Shown here: piece after piece, positions 36,101 to 50,862 of the stretch | Numbering within the stretch: position 1 is the stretch's first letter | How the letters are laid out: the number at the start of each line of letters is the position of its first letter | Source of the DNA: Synaphobranchus kaupii | Taxonomy: Eukaryota > Chordata > Actinopteri > Anguilliformes > Synaphobranchidae | Length of the DNA stretch: 64,000 bases | Direction of reading: 5' to 3' | Assembly: GCA_029718625.1 (NCBI GenBank) | Contig: CM056376.1 | Coordinates: 85,101,856 to 85,165,855 of the forward strand | The notes under the pieces: model-generated | Database searches by the model: none | Told to the model about the DNA's origin: nothing | The model's input: only the letters and a program-made list of their open reading frames with translations | Program-made: the position numbers and the translations under genes

Positions 36101-39100
36101 GACCAATCTGTTTGTCTATCTGTTGGAGGCCCACGGCTCCGCACACAATGACAGCTTTATGGGCCTCTCCTGATGTGGGACAGAATCACAGCATGCGCTT
36201 AACCACAGAACACACCCGCCGAAAAAACAAATAGTAATTCAATCCCTCAGCACTGTCATTTTCACTCAGTTTAACCGTTTGATAGATTCAGGCACTGAGT
36301 AATATCTTTCTCTGCCTTTTATTTTCCCCGTAACAGTTTATGTGTGTGTTCTATTACCATTCAGTCCACCTTTAGTCTAAACCGGGCCGGCCAGCGAAGG
36401 ATGGGCACCCCCTCTCTAGCCAGGTTCCTTCCGAGATTTCTTCCCACTGGGGAGTTTTTTCTCGCCACTGCTCAGTGTTTTTTTTCTCCCCTACCGGGGA
36501 GTTTTTTTTTTTTTTACCTCATTTTGCTGGTTGGGGGCTATGGCCTGGTTTTTTTGCTCAATTTTCCTTCTGTCTCCCTGTGCAGCGTCTTTGTGACAGT
36601 TCTCTGTAAAAAGCGCTATACAAATAAAATTGAATTGAATTGAATTGAATTCTTTCAAGAGCTTCAAGATGCCTGGAGAAAAACAACCAGGAATGGTAAA
36701 AATGTACTGAGACACTACGGGAAATTCCTTCATTTTAGGCAATTATGTCCAGATTTCAAAACTGATTCTTCAAGAATGCACCTCTTTCCCCCACCCCAAT
36801 ACTTACAGGAATAATCGGCATATCAGTTTAGCAATATATAACGTGACTTACAATTGGTACACTGTAAAAGTAATCACTTTTTCAACCGCATGTTTTTCAG
36901 CCCAAAAGACCCTGCAGCAAATTTCTCAGAGCCAGTTATGGGGAGGAGACCCCAGTCATTCACAAACATTTTACTAATGGTGATTTGTAAGACCTGTTTG
37001 AGAGAAGTACAGAAAAGAGCAGCGCTACCACTGCAGGGACTATTAATCATTCTGGTTATGGTCCTGCTCAGTTTGTTCTTTCCCTCCATTTACACAGGAG
37101 AATTACTGCTCCCAACTACAACATAATATAATTTTTTTAAGAAAAAAAAAAACCTTGCACAACATTGTGGCAATGTTGTAATGTTGTTTCAATACCACAA
37201 TGAGTTGGCAGAACGTTATGTAATGAGCTGTGGCTCTTAACATGTTTTGGGTCTTGTGTAATCAGCGTTGTTAAGCATGTTTAAGGATAAATAAACCTTT
37301 GCTCTTAGAATAGTGGCAGGGCCCAGGACACAAGGCTCTCCATTTTTAAGGTACACGCTCTACACTTTGTTCCATGTTGGAGATAAGACTTATCAACCCC
37401 TTTATCTGGGTGGTATGCAAAGTCTGCCACAGTTACACAAGTAAAAACTTTTAAAATCTCAGCAACATTCTGGAGATATTTATAAGCCCAAACAAATCCA
37501 ACTTCCATCTTGGGGTGAAGATGACTTGGTCGTGGTAGAATGGTATGAATGTCTCAGAAATCTTAATAAGCACACAGGCAAACTGAGGTTTGAGCAGATG
37601 GCCTCCTTATGTGTGCAACATATCACAGTGTTTGAGTGTACATAGGACTGTTGCACAGGCAAGCACCCTCAGCTCCATTCAGAAATCTGCCAACACTGCA
37701 AAGAGGACTGCATATTCATCTCAGACAATGAGGGCAGTGAGAAGCACATGCCTCGTTTGTTATGGTTTTCCTTTTTGGAACCTGTGGCTTGGCGCCCGGC
37801 AGCAAGCATGTAGAGCTCACAACGATAAACGGTTCTGAGTTCCTGCACGACCGGCTGAATGAGAGAGACAGCAGTGTTTTTAGGTAGAGCTGGCAGAGAT
37901 CGATGCAGGGAAAGGGAATCGGCAGCCCCGTCCAAGTTTCCTGTCAGAGCTGGCATGCTTTGAGAGACCAAGCTTTTGAAGAGCTGTGACGAGACGATTA
38001 TCGTGAAAAGCAGCAGATCGCAAAGGACTAGTTTACAAACCATTTTGAGTAGCCTATGCTTTGAGACTTTATATGTTGTACAGCACAGGCACTAGGTCAC
38101 CCAATCAAGAATATTATTGTGGTATCTTGCTCAAACAAGTATCTACTTCTAGAAGGATAATAGATTCTCAACTATTGACTGAAGTGCAAGGTCAATAGGC
38201 TCTATAAACCTGTTCATAGAGAGTACTGAAAATTTAAAATTTCATAGGTTCTGATGATGCTTTGTAAATCTTAGGTTCACATCCACAAGTTCCATATATT
38301 CCACAATTCCACAATGATTACAGAGCTCTCTGCACTGAAAACATCTCTGCTACAGTATACTTGGAGGAAAATTCTTTATGTATGCAGTTAAATCAGCCAC
38401 TAAATTATGCTCTCTTACCGCTTTTCAGTTGGCAGGAGCTTTCCTGGCAACAACAACAGAAACTGCCATTTTTCCTTTTCAGACAGTCCCCTGTAAACAG
38501 ATTCCCTGAATAAACAGATGCTAATGATATTTATTGTACATAAAAATTCAAAATAGATGCCTGGCACCAGCAGCAAATCCTGCCATTTGCCACAAAGATA
38601 GAGAACAAGGAGGAGATTAGACCCTTTGGACCAGTTTAATATTTTCAGTAGGAGGTATGGGGCTGTGGGTGCGGCAGGCTGTTGTTGACTCAGGTCTCAA
38701 GCATGCCCATTTCATTCTGTTTGATGATTAATCAGCCGGCTATTCTCAGGCTGCGAGGACACCCCGAGACGGGGGCCTGCATGACGACCGCGAATCAGCG
38801 GCGATTCTGCCGCGACCCCCTTTTCCTGTTTTTGTTCCTCCTCGGCCTGGCATTTCTCAGCCTCTCACACGGCCAGGTGCCCATCAGAAGGCAAGCCTCA
38901 GCTTGCGACTCCAGCTATCAGCATTCCACCGTGAGGTGACTCATTTGCCACACTCCTTATTTAACATACTTTCTGACTCTATTTTCCTGTGAATGTAAAA
39001 TAAAAAGCAGGACCCAATCAGATATGTTATGTTATGTTGGTCATGAAACATTTTTTTCCCCAGAGGCTAAGCCTCTGTTCTCTGTAAGAAACATAATGAA

Positions 39101-40777
39101 AAGCCTGGAAGAAACTGGTGCCATTCTAGACCACAACTTCCTGGCTGATGCATTTGTCAACGCTGACAGAATGATGTCATAGCAGGCTGTGGAAATTAAA
39201 TAATTAAATTAAATAATTAACATTATATTTTATCATATCAACATTTTATCCAAAGCAACTTGGACAGATTACATCTTTACATACAATCCATTTTCACAGC
39301 TGGATATTTTACTGAAGCAATACAGGCTTCTTGCTCAGGGGAACAATGGCAGTGCCCCAGCTGGGAAATCAACCCACAACCATTGCATTACAAACCCAGG
39401 TCACTAACCATTACACTACACTGTCACCCCTCAATCAAAGTGCAAAGTGCATTGTATAATGAAATGTAAGTGAGATTTTAAGTGAAACAGCCCAAGGATT
39501 CAGGTGAATCACGGCTATAGCCATGCTGAAATATTTACACAAAAAAAAAGTGTATTTCTTGTAAAGCCAGGATTAATATTTCCCTGGAGAAAGTTTTTTT
39601 CTGTAAAGTAAATAAAGACTTTTTCCAAGGCCCTTCTATCTGAGGTATTTTCAGTCCTTTTTCAGAAGGCGTTAATATTCACTCCTGATAAGAACCTTTC
39701 TAACCATAAAACCTGTAGTAAAAACCAGCTGTATCCTGCAAGGGCTAAAAGTGACAGGTTAAACAAAAACGTGTCAGCACTTTTTCTTAAAACGCTTGAA
39801 AAGTCGAATGGGGCAAGTTAGGTTGAACTTTTGTGGGACGGGCAATCCTGTCCACCTGAACAGAATGTGGCTATTCTAAACTAATAAAGTGCACTTTCAG
39901 GGCCTGTTTTCTGCGGTCAGAGGAATTAACTGTTCACCAGTATCCATGTCCTCAGTCATGGAGGAAGGCATTTGTGCCAAGCTGTGGAATAAGAGTGCCT
40001 AGCCGGGGCTTCATATGCATGAATTATGACAACGTGAGGATTTCACAACCGAATCCGCACAATGTCGTGGAGCCTTGCCATACTGCTAGTATATTGACTG
40101 GCTTTCATTGCTGAGTAAATTTAGTTGGCAGATGCAGAGTGGGGATGGTGTCCGTCCGTGCCTTACGTTTGCATGAGTCAGGCGCAGAGGCTGGTCGTTG
40201 TGGGTCACGGTAGAATCCGCTCTTGCAGCTCTGGCAGTGGCGGCCCTCGGTGTTGTGCTGGCAGTCATCGCACACGCCCCCGCTGCGGCGCCCGGACTCC
40301 AGCCATACCTCCCAGTCAAAGTGACAGCTCTCTGCATGCCCATTACACTTGCACTCTGTCGAGAAAACATAGTGAGCACACGCACATTCAGTGAAGGCCT
40401 GACGGCAGTCAAAGCTTTATATTTCTAGACAAAGTCAGTAGACCTCACAAACCTACTACTGTGTGTAACTGTGTATGTGTGTTTATACGTGAGTAAATGT
40501 GTGTGTGTGTGTGTATTTGTGTGTGTGCAAGGACACATATATATTTGCGTTGTTTATGTTTGTGTGAGTAAGCTTGTGTATGTGACAGTCTGTGCATGTG
40601 TGTTTGTGTATGTGACAGTATGTGTGTGCGTGTGTGTGTGTGCTTACTCCTGCATTCATGAGCTGCCCCCGTGAGGCCGTCGGCAGCCAGCCAGGGCTCA
40701 TCATTATAGAGGGGGGCGCATCGCTCACAATGCTCTCCTGCAGTATTGTGCCTGCAGACACACTTCCCATGGACCTG

Positions 40778-40813
<36 letters not shown>

Positions 40814-43800
40814 TGAAACAGCCATAAGTGACAGGCAATCTGCCCCAGCACTTTTTGCAATATTCACATTAGCTTGTCTCACAAAAAAGCGAGTCCTGCG
40901 GCATGAGGGGAACAGTGGGGAACGGAGGGGCCCCGTTCCCTTTCGATGACGGCATCGCCCAGCAATTCTGTCCCCAACGTGGACAATATGGAAGTGACCC
41001 ACGTGGATTCGCCCAAGTCCAGGCACCAGGCCCCGGGACTAGAGAGCCGTGGGGTCCCCTGCTTGTCGTTCAATTCAAATCCGTTAATTACTTAATCAGA
41101 TCGATTGTTCGCCTTAATTACTGGAAATGAGCATGTGTTTTCATAATCACCGACTTTGAATTAGGCCTGGAAAAATATGCAGAAGGCTGTCCTCAGGGTC
41201 ACGGATGACCATGCCTGATTACGGATAAATACCTATACAAACAATAACAAAGGCACACACAGTGCATAGACCTACTGAGCAGGGCGTGTGAATTTTCATG
41301 AAAAAAGAAACAAGAAACAGCACCAATCTTGTGAAGTGTAAACACATAATTAGGGAACAAGTGCCACTTTCACACACGCAATTTCATAATACCATGCTCT
41401 CAAAAACTGTTTTTCCACTTTGGTTTAATTACATATTCTTGGGGGAGGGGTTGGGAGGGGGGAAATTTTAGGCTGTGAGTCACATATCATCAGTGTCACA
41501 GAAAGAATGTCCCATATATGGAAACAGTGAAAAAACTGTTTATTTTTGTATTTACTAACACAACCTCACAATCTTAAGGTTTGGTCCCGTTAGGATTTCA
41601 ATAAATTGTGTAAGTTGCTGAGTTATGAGACATTTATATAACAGAAAATGCCAAAAAAGGACACACTAGCTCAGATTTGTCCTTAACTTTGGCTAACAGA
41701 AGAAAAAGTGTAATGCTTTCATTTACTTATACTTGTCAGGGACAATGTTGATCGAATACACGCCACAATGTATTATGCAGGACATAGATTGCATGCCATT
41801 AAGCTGTGCTAATATCGATCCTATAGTTTCTCATGCTGGATGGATGGGACTGCCGTTCAATACACAAAAAGCTGCCAGACAACAGCAGCAGGTTTTCCTC
41901 ACTTACGTCCTCAGACTGCAATTATAGTATTCACCAAGTAATACCTTTCGTGGTAGGTAAGAATCGGCCCTAATTCCTGAACCTGTATATTGCGGTTCTG
42001 TTAAAGCCGCCATTTCACACAAAGCCTCTGATGGCGATGCCTGCCTTTCATCCCTTATGGAAATGTAATATGCTGCAGTATATTTTAAATATATAGTGAT
42101 GATAATTTTGATATATTTACAATATACTGCAGTATATTCTTTTTTCCATAAGGGATACGTGTCTTACTGCTGTAAATCAGCCCTCAACTGCAAAGGGGGA
42201 TGCAACACTCCCGGGGGACGCCTCACGGTCGAGAGAACATTCCTCAAGTCCAGCGCTGGAACATGTATGGGACCCTTGGGGTGGAGAGGGGGTTCTCTGT
42301 CCAGCGTATGACCCCCCAGAGAGTCTCTCAAGCCTGGTTAGGCCTGACCAGCGAGGTGAGACCGTGCACAGTTAAAAAAAAAAAGGAAAAAACTTTCTAA
42401 ATTTGGAAGCAGATAAAGCAGAGCCCCCTCGTCCCACATGTCAAGGAAGAGAGGCCGTAATAGGGAGGCTAATCTGACTCCCAGCCACTGAAAACAGTCA
42501 GATGGGCTCTGTTTCCTCCCATGTCTACAGTGGCGCGGGCCGCAGACCACAGCGGAGCACCACGTAGCTGAAGTGGAACGCGGCCTTTACCCAACATTAA
42601 ATACACACATCCAGGGTGAAGGAGCAGAAACGGGCCTTGGGCGGCCAACTCTCCAGACCTATAGAGTGAGCAGGGGTCATCGGGCACGGAAACGTGCTTC
42701 TTCAGAGTATCCCTATGACACCACTACTCTCAACTGTACCCTAGTAAATGAAAAAACGGTTGTAAAACGTATGCGGCAAAGATCGTCCAAAGTGACCCAA
42801 ACTATCACAGTGCAGGCCCAGTTGTGAAACTGAAGTCCTAGTCACAGCAGCCAGGATCATCAGTTGGGCCCATAAGCCTGAATTAAGGTGGGTTGGGACC
42901 AAAGATGAAGGGGAGTTAGTTCAGGCACAAGGTGAGTATAAGTATATTTATTAAGTAAAGCAGTATTTATGTATGTGACCGTATTGTAATTCTTGCCACT
43001 ATTGTGTACCTTTGACCCTTCACGCCTAAGCTCACACATTAATGTTTGCCCCTGTGGCATAAACCCTTATTATGGCAGCAACTACTGACACATCACGACG
43101 CAGGAACTCAGACGACCTTACAAAAACCCTTCTCAGACTAAACAGTTGAAGCTGAACGGCCGAAGCTCAGAGGCTGAAAGTACAGACAAGGTGCCACGGC
43201 AGAGAAAAACAACGCGCGAGCGGAGCTGAGCGTAAGTAAACGGCCGCAAGTGAGCGGCGGGAAGTGACCCGTGGAACGACTGGGGAGAGTGGGACCCCCA
43301 CTTGGCAGACCATCGCATGGGGACGGCAGACGGTTGCCGTCCAAAACAATTTCACGTGTTTACCAGCGTGACATTGGACGAGGGGGTACGCTTCGCTGAC
43401 CGACCCCACCCCACCCCCACCCCACTCCACCCCCAGCCCCAGCCCTGCCTTCCTGTTCCTGCTGCCCTCTGCATGGTCGATAGAAACCGCTGCTGATATA
43501 TAGGCATTCTTACAAGTCCGGAAGTGCCTGTACGGCGTGTGTCTGAGTATGCGGTGTGGGGGTGGGGGGTGTGCGGATTAAACCCCAGCAATGTTTTGAC
43601 GGGACCTTTCAGATCAAACAGGTTGGGCCGCCTGATAAACACGGCAGTGGCATGAGAGGCCGGGGGCTTGTGACAAGGGACTGGGAGGTGGGGGGGGGGG
43701 GGGGGCAGGAAGGTCCTGGCATCAAGAGGATGGGCGTCTCTCCCACCAGCTTCCCTGACAAACAAGGCAGCAAGGCAAGCTTCAAAACAAGTAAATAACC

Positions 43801-46800
43801 GACAGTGTGTGAGCACACAAATAACAGACTCACGCCTCTTTGTGATGCATGAATGTAAACAACCAACATCTATTCACACGTTGCCTCCGTGGAAAATGAA
43901 AGTCCCTTAATTATAATTTTGGCATTGAATTTTCATGTCTCATTTTCCAATTACTTGTAATGCTCCAGTGATTGGGAGTAGGCTGGCAGGGTTGGTGGTG
44001 GTGCTAGTGGGGGGGAAGGGGGGTAATGGTTGTCTTTGCAGTTGAAGTGGTCTGAAACCCTTCAGAGATGTGCTGATTGTTTCTGCCATTAAGAGAACGT
44101 AAACAGTTTTTGGGCTTTAAATACAAGGTCACATACAAGTCGTTAGGAAACCTGTGAATGTGGCTCTGAATATCTCCACCGTCCTTGTCAACACTGCGAA
44201 ATAAGTGCTCTTGTCAAGAGAAAATATCCCAGAAATACATGTAACCTGAGAAAACCACAGGGGTAGAGCAGAAGGACCTGCATTATTCAACACAGTGGCC
44301 TTAATAAGCAACAATATGCAATCTGGTGTAAACACGAAATTCTAAAGTGATTTTAAAAGCAAAACGGTTGGCTCTGATCAGCAATAGCCCATTATAAATA
44401 GCAAGGACTAACTGAACAAGATGTAAAAAATAAAAAATAAGAGAAACAAGAGGGCTTTTTGAGCAAATTAATTTGGTATTTTATTTTGAAATACTAATTT
44501 TTGCAATACTTAACTGTCAAGCCCAAACAGGCACCACCCCCCCCCCCCCCCCCCACCCCCCACCCCCCACCCCCAACTGTAGTAGAAAACTTGGATCTTT
44601 TGCACATCTCTGTCATGCAACCTTTGTTTGGGTTTGACAGCTATCGCTATCTGGGGTGGGGGGAAAAAAACAAAAACAACCAAGGCACACTCTCGTCTTG
44701 CTAAGGAAACTGCTTATATAACCTGCTGCATCTCCAGTTAATAACTGTTTGTATACATCTCATTTTAATTCCTGTTAATTATACACCTCCACATGATCAT
44801 TGCACTGAGCAGGGGTGTTATTTAAACATATGCCACCACTTTATATTGAGACAAGACAGAGCTAATTACAGTGCATCAAGACAGTTTGACTGCCTCGCGT
44901 ACAATACATTATCCTGGATATGCACAAGTGGAGTGGCTATAATACTCAGTGTGAAAATGTAGACAGTCTGCTCCTGAGAATTACCCCTCAGTGAGCAGAC
45001 TGTACCACTCAAGTCTTTAGCCAGCCCCCTGTGTGCAGAAGCACATTATTAGGAAAGCAAATCATTGGGCATATGGTGTGAGTCACGAGGGCAGTAGTGT
45101 GGAGTAGCTCCTAGAGCAATTACTTAACTGGGCCATAATTTAAGAGAAGAGTTTTCACTCGCTCATTTTTTCTGTGGAAACAAACACATACACGTGGTCG
45201 ACAAAAGCTGCAGCATTGTACCGTCAGTAAGACAGGAAACTAAACTCTGGCAATTAGTAATTTCGTTATTAGGGGATAATGGCTTAATCGTGAAAGCAAC
45301 GTATTGATCTAAAATCTATTTTTCGTCATAGGTAAAAAGAGACTTTGGTCTGGACCCCGCACTCCTGCATAATTTAGCCTTTCAGGACTAGGAGTAGTGC
45401 TCCCCTGTTTCCAGATCCTGTTTCCTCCTGTCTGACAATTCTCTTCATGCCTGGCCAAGATTAAAGGCTATTGACTGTAAACAAGGGGGCATTTATGGGC
45501 TTGGATTCTGGGATCACATACGGGAAGTGCGAAAATGTAATACAATCAGCAGATGTCTGGAGGAAACACACAGAATCACTTTCCATTCTTTTCACCCGGT
45601 GATAGCAGGAAAATGAGAGCTCTCCTTCAAAGGCTCCAGCGTGACAGTTTGTTCTGATTGTGCTGATAGGCGCTAAACTCAACAGCTAAGAATGCTGAAG
45701 GCATGTAATTCTAAAGATATGTAACATATCCATTCACCACCCCACCCCCTTTCCCCCAAACCCACTCCTCCAAATGAGGGTTTTATATCTGATCCAAAAA
45801 CAGCAACCGTTTACCTACAACAGCAAAGTTTACACAACAGTCTGTTTAGAATGGCATCTTACATTGCTGGCATGATTCCAAGGAGGCCTGATGCCCTGTT
45901 TTCAAAAAACCAACTTTAAAACCCAGCCCTGATAATCTATCTGGTGCTGGTTTTGTTAGAAGCAGGCCAGGGGATAGTGTCAGAAAACTATGTAATCAAA
46001 AATGGATTTATTACATTGTGTTTGAGTAAAACACAGTTGGGTCATTCTTTCATTCTTTGCATTTTGTTGCTCAACCTGCTCAAGATTTTCATAGAACAAT
46101 TCACCCAAGGGTGGGGTGGCGGGTTCAGTACACTGAGTTCTATTTGTTATTTTTTAGGTGAAATTCCCTTTGACCTATGACCTGACAATGGTCAAACTAA
46201 ACTGATACAGGGACCTGCAGAAATCAACCTGAGGTCAGGTTAGGCGCTACAATTGTGTGTCGCACTTCTTTGTCCTCTTGATGAATAGAACCTTCGAGGA
46301 AAAGAATAACAAACAGAAACCCCTAAATCACTTTGGGGAAGCTGCCAGATAAGGGTGAAGTTATGCATTTTCCCAAATTAAGCTTAGCCCTAAAATCTGT
46401 AGTTTTTTGTAATTTTGTAATTTTCAAATTGCTGTATGAAATTGGGCACACGTCTTCCAAATTCTGCCACACTTTTAGTTTTATGTCTCCCCACTACTAA
46501 AATATGAATAGAGGTTTTGCTATGTTTAGACCAATATAACTTATTTGGAGGGGCTCCTACAAATTGCACCCAGATGTTTTAGATGTATCCCTTTGACATC
46601 AAATAAGATTCAAGAAAAATACCCTGAAGTCTGTCTGTGGCTTGCAGAATTTTGAATATTTCATCCATCCCAATATTGTGAACGCAACATCTGAAAGCGT
46701 TTTGTAAGTACAATACATTACTGAACTGCCATTAGTTTTAAATTTTCCATAATCTAGAGTCATATCTGGAACTAAAATTGACAGGGTAATGAATCACTTG

Positions 46801-49800
46801 GATAATTAACTTACACGTGGAATGTTTACTTTTTAGTTCTTTGCATTGCAAGTCAAATGAGGTGCTGTCACCTGATTGTAGCATCTAACCTGATGTCAGG
46901 GTGATTTTTCTGGTTCAGGTCCATTTAAAAAAAAATCCCCAGGCAAATATTTCTATCAAAATCAGGCAACGGCCTTGGTTGAGTTACACAAAGCAAGCAA
47001 TAGCTACCCAATTTTAAATTCATCGTACAATTCTATCGTGCTCCGCCACTTTAGGAAGTATTAAACTGTTGTGATCCTTTTCATTTTTTTATTTCATTTT
47101 TCAGGGAATGCATTGTTTGAAAACAACATTTTAAAAACCAGGCCTAGAAACGTTCCAAACTGGCTTGGCTAGGGATGCTTTCAACACTACAAAATGGCAT
47201 CAGAGTTAATGAATACTGAGCATTGTGTGATCTCATTACAAAATACACACACACACCCACCCACTCACCCATACAAACATTGCTGCACTTCAAGGAAGTA
47301 TACTTGACACCAGTTAGGTCATTATAAGCTCAGCTGAGCAGGTTGCTTCTCAGTCATAGAACCAGGTAGCAGGGCTGAAACAGTCCCTTGGGGAGGGACA
47401 CAGGTGAAGGGGAGGAGCCCCAATTGAAGCAGGTTATCAAAGAAGTGCAAAAAGCCAGGATAGTCAGGAGAGATGAGAGGACAGAGAATAAACTCTTACA
47501 CACTAAACAACAGGGCTGAGAGCATTCTCTATTATCCAGAGTGTCTCCTAATGTGAGGAGACAGAGTGTGAGGAGTGTTTACCCAGAAAGCAGGTGCATC
47601 CTTTATCAGCTGCAGCTGGGCACACAGGCTTTTAGCTACTGGCATGGGGTGTACTGGAAAGGTGTGTGTGGGGGGGGGGGCTGCATATTGTGGCTTCTGT
47701 CAATTTGTTTTGGATATCTGGTTACCACAATAGATGCTACCAAAAATAAGCAATTTTGTTATGTGAAACAAAAATGCACACGTAGACACAAATGTACAAA
47801 AATTCCATGCTCGTCCCTCATTTCTGCAGTGACACACAGAATTGTGGGGAGTGTAGTTCCCCCTCACTCACCACATGATTGGTCCTCTCTCGCATTGGCC
47901 GGTAGCCCTGAGCGGGCATGCACTGCTCGGCGTGCCCATTACAGAAGCAGCTGCCCTTGACGATGAAGTCGTAGATGGCATAGTGCTCCGTGGGCAGGGG
48001 CTTGGCCTCAGGGTCCTTGGCCTGGCAGGGGCAGGCCTGGCGCTGCAGCAGCCGCACACGCAGGTTGGTGACCCGCAGCTGCTGCTGGGCGGCCATGCTG
48101 TAGGGGTCCAGGGAGTGCCATGGGGAGAGGGCACGGTAGATCATCTGTAAAGAGGAGAGGACCTCAACATCAGCCCCAAACTACCATCAACCAACATTTC
48201 ACACCAAGACATTTAGACTTGGACCTATTTTTCTAAACTATTTCCACCATTCTGAACGGTATTGACAATTATTTTGTCACATCTTTCTTTGTGGAGATTT
48301 GGGAGAACCGTTCACCCTGAAACTGTTCCACTCTGCTTTGCCATTAATTCAAAAGGGGCCACGCAAACAAGCCTTGAAGTGCCCATAAAATCACCTCCCT
48401 CAAAAAAAAAAACTGCATAGCCAGAAGGAGAAATTCATTTATGTAATTTTCCATCACTCCATTACCAGGCTTTAGGCATTTCAGCTGACAGCCTATTTAT
48501 TTAGCAGAAGCTGTGTATCGATTCCTTAAAGGGGTACTTCACCGCAAAACAGAACTTTCACATTGTGTTATTCATTCGAGATGACAATTGCCAGCTTTCC
48601 ACTGCTTCTGGTCCCAGAAATTACCCTCCCAAATTTCAGTCGATCTCCCCGCACACAAGCAACATCACCAGTTCTTAGTAAGCTGGACTACTTGAGAAGC
48701 TGATGGCTGCACTGATTTCAACGGACTCCATTCATTTAGATATAGACCTAAAACTGGGATCGGAAGCCTTGGATTGCTGACATTGGCATATCAAGTTAAT
48801 ACTCTAAAGGTAAGAAAGAAAATATTGCCTCATTTTGGGGATGAAATATCCCTTAAAAACAAGGAAACCATGAAACCTCTCAGACTTGCAAACTCACAAC
48901 ATGAGCCTTCGGATCAAGGTTCCTAACGGTTGTGCCTCTTCTGCAGATGTGAAACATATTCACAGGGTAAAATCAATACAGCAGTTAGGCCTGTCCTGTT
49001 TCTATTATTATTATTGATGCACACCTTTTCTCCTAATCATCATCTGTGTTGGGTTTTCTGCTGATACCTATAGGGATTCCACAGAGCTGCCAACTTTGGT
49101 GAGCTGGCTGGAGTGAGATTTGGGTTGCAGGCAGTGGGTGGGGGGCGAATGAGATTGCGGACCGGTGGGGCGGAGTTCTAATAGGTACATCGACAGTCTC
49201 TGAAAGGTTTATGAACCAATCTCACTTCATCCTGCCAGCTGATAAATAATTTATTTAATCAGGCAGCGGCTTTGTTTTTAGTTGCAGTGTTTTTATTTGG
49301 CGTGAGATGTGTTAGTGTGAGATGTGTTAGCGTGAGAGCACAAGACAGACCCTCAAAGCGTGTCTCACACCAAAAGCATCAGAGTTGGCAACCTTGGATT
49401 CCATAACCTGCTGCCAACCCTCATTACGTTTTATGTCTGTGTTGAACCCAAGAGAGCTGTAAAGGCATCTACAGCATATTGACCTGCCAGCTCAACCATA
49501 CCCTTCCACATACTCATCTTCATAAGTTTGGGACAGCCTGCATAACAACTCAAAAAGATACTTAATAACTTCTCAGGTGCTTCTTGACATATCAGGTCTC
49601 CCCACCCGCCCCCCACCCTACATGGTTGTCACGTTTCTAGGGAGTCTGGCAAGCCACCAGGACTGAGGCTTTTGTGTTTACAAGCTTTCATGAAAACATT
49701 ACTGGGAACCACGCCCCTATTTCACCACCTGGAGACGGCAAGAGAGAAAGGAGATAGCTGCAACCGCTACTGCCTGTCGCAATTACCACAGTGACTCCCC

Positions 49801-50821
49801 GTGTTATTACAGCTATTACCATTGTTTTTGCTACTACACCTGCTGTTGTTCCTACCATTAGCACGCCATGCACTACCACTAATATGTCTCCTACTACTGA
49901 ATGTTCTATTACTGCTTCTACATTAACATACTACATTGCCTCAGCAGTAGTATAGTAGTACTACTAGACTACTACTTCAAATCACTATTCATTTTTCTAG
50001 TCTGAGTTACTACTTCTACTGTTACCATCACTGATTCAGTTACTACTCTTACTAAAACTGTTACAATTACAACGACACAATTAGTTTTGCCTGATATTAA
50101 TACTGAATTCATTAACACAGCTTGAGTAAAGTTTCTTCCCTTTCAAAAAAGTTGAATTAATGGTGTTTATGTAAAGAGCTCCACATCTTTTCATGTCTTT
50201 TAATGCAATTTGACGTTCATCAACTGATAGATACATGCTCTCAATCATTACATCACCATTACATCATCATCACATCATCATCACAACAGTGCTCTTCACT
50301 GTGGTTCGGACCATGTTCTTCTCCTGTGCTCGCAGCATGAAAACTTACTGCAGCTCAGAGAAACACTGGAATGGAGATGTTGCTTTATGTCCTCTGACCG
50401 TTCAGAACCCTGGCCTAGCGTGAAAGAAGAAGCACTATTAATTCTCAAGCTGTTAGAGGAGGTCATGGGGTCACAGCATTGTGTTCAGCAATTAAGGGTA
50501 CATAACAAATAGACCGTGGAACACGGAGACACTTGAGAAAATGCAGAGACAAAGAATAGGCGAGAGATCCAGTCCTCCATAACTCTGCAGGGGACAAAAG
50601 CGCCTGGACAAGGAGGCAATGTATGGGGGGGGGGGGGGGGGGGTGCAGGAGGGCGGGGTTTCGCCACCGTTACAAATCCTGGAATGAAAAGTACAAAAAC
50701 TGCACATGGAGGCCTCCTGACTCCACCTGATGATTATTGCAGGGACGAAGGTGACAGAGTAGACAGAACATGTCAGGCTTGTCAGCATGCACGCATACAC
50801 ATGCACACACGCACACATACA

Positions 50822-50862
<41 letters not shown>

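Larger units (their letters stand above)
40812..47871 (-). other. NTN4: NTN4 intron 3, bulk
   Basis: Intron 3 is 7.1 kb. Besides the palindrome at 42051 it holds a G16 run (43690-43705), a C-rich tract (44533-44575), a G-rich run near 41444-41462 and several TTAATTA-type words (41085-41125, 43906-43970, 44735-44790). No additional exon is supported. Confidence 0.7.

Noticed and set aside
38682..38939. 85-codon plus-strand frame with a hydrophobic stretch
   Set aside because: No acceptor/donor logic or family match; left as intronic DNA, though the GC-rich patch could be regulatory.
47220..47275. Array-like CACACC repeats considered as a structured repeat or CRISPR-like array
   Set aside because: Simple sequence repeat in a vertebrate intron; no spacer structure.
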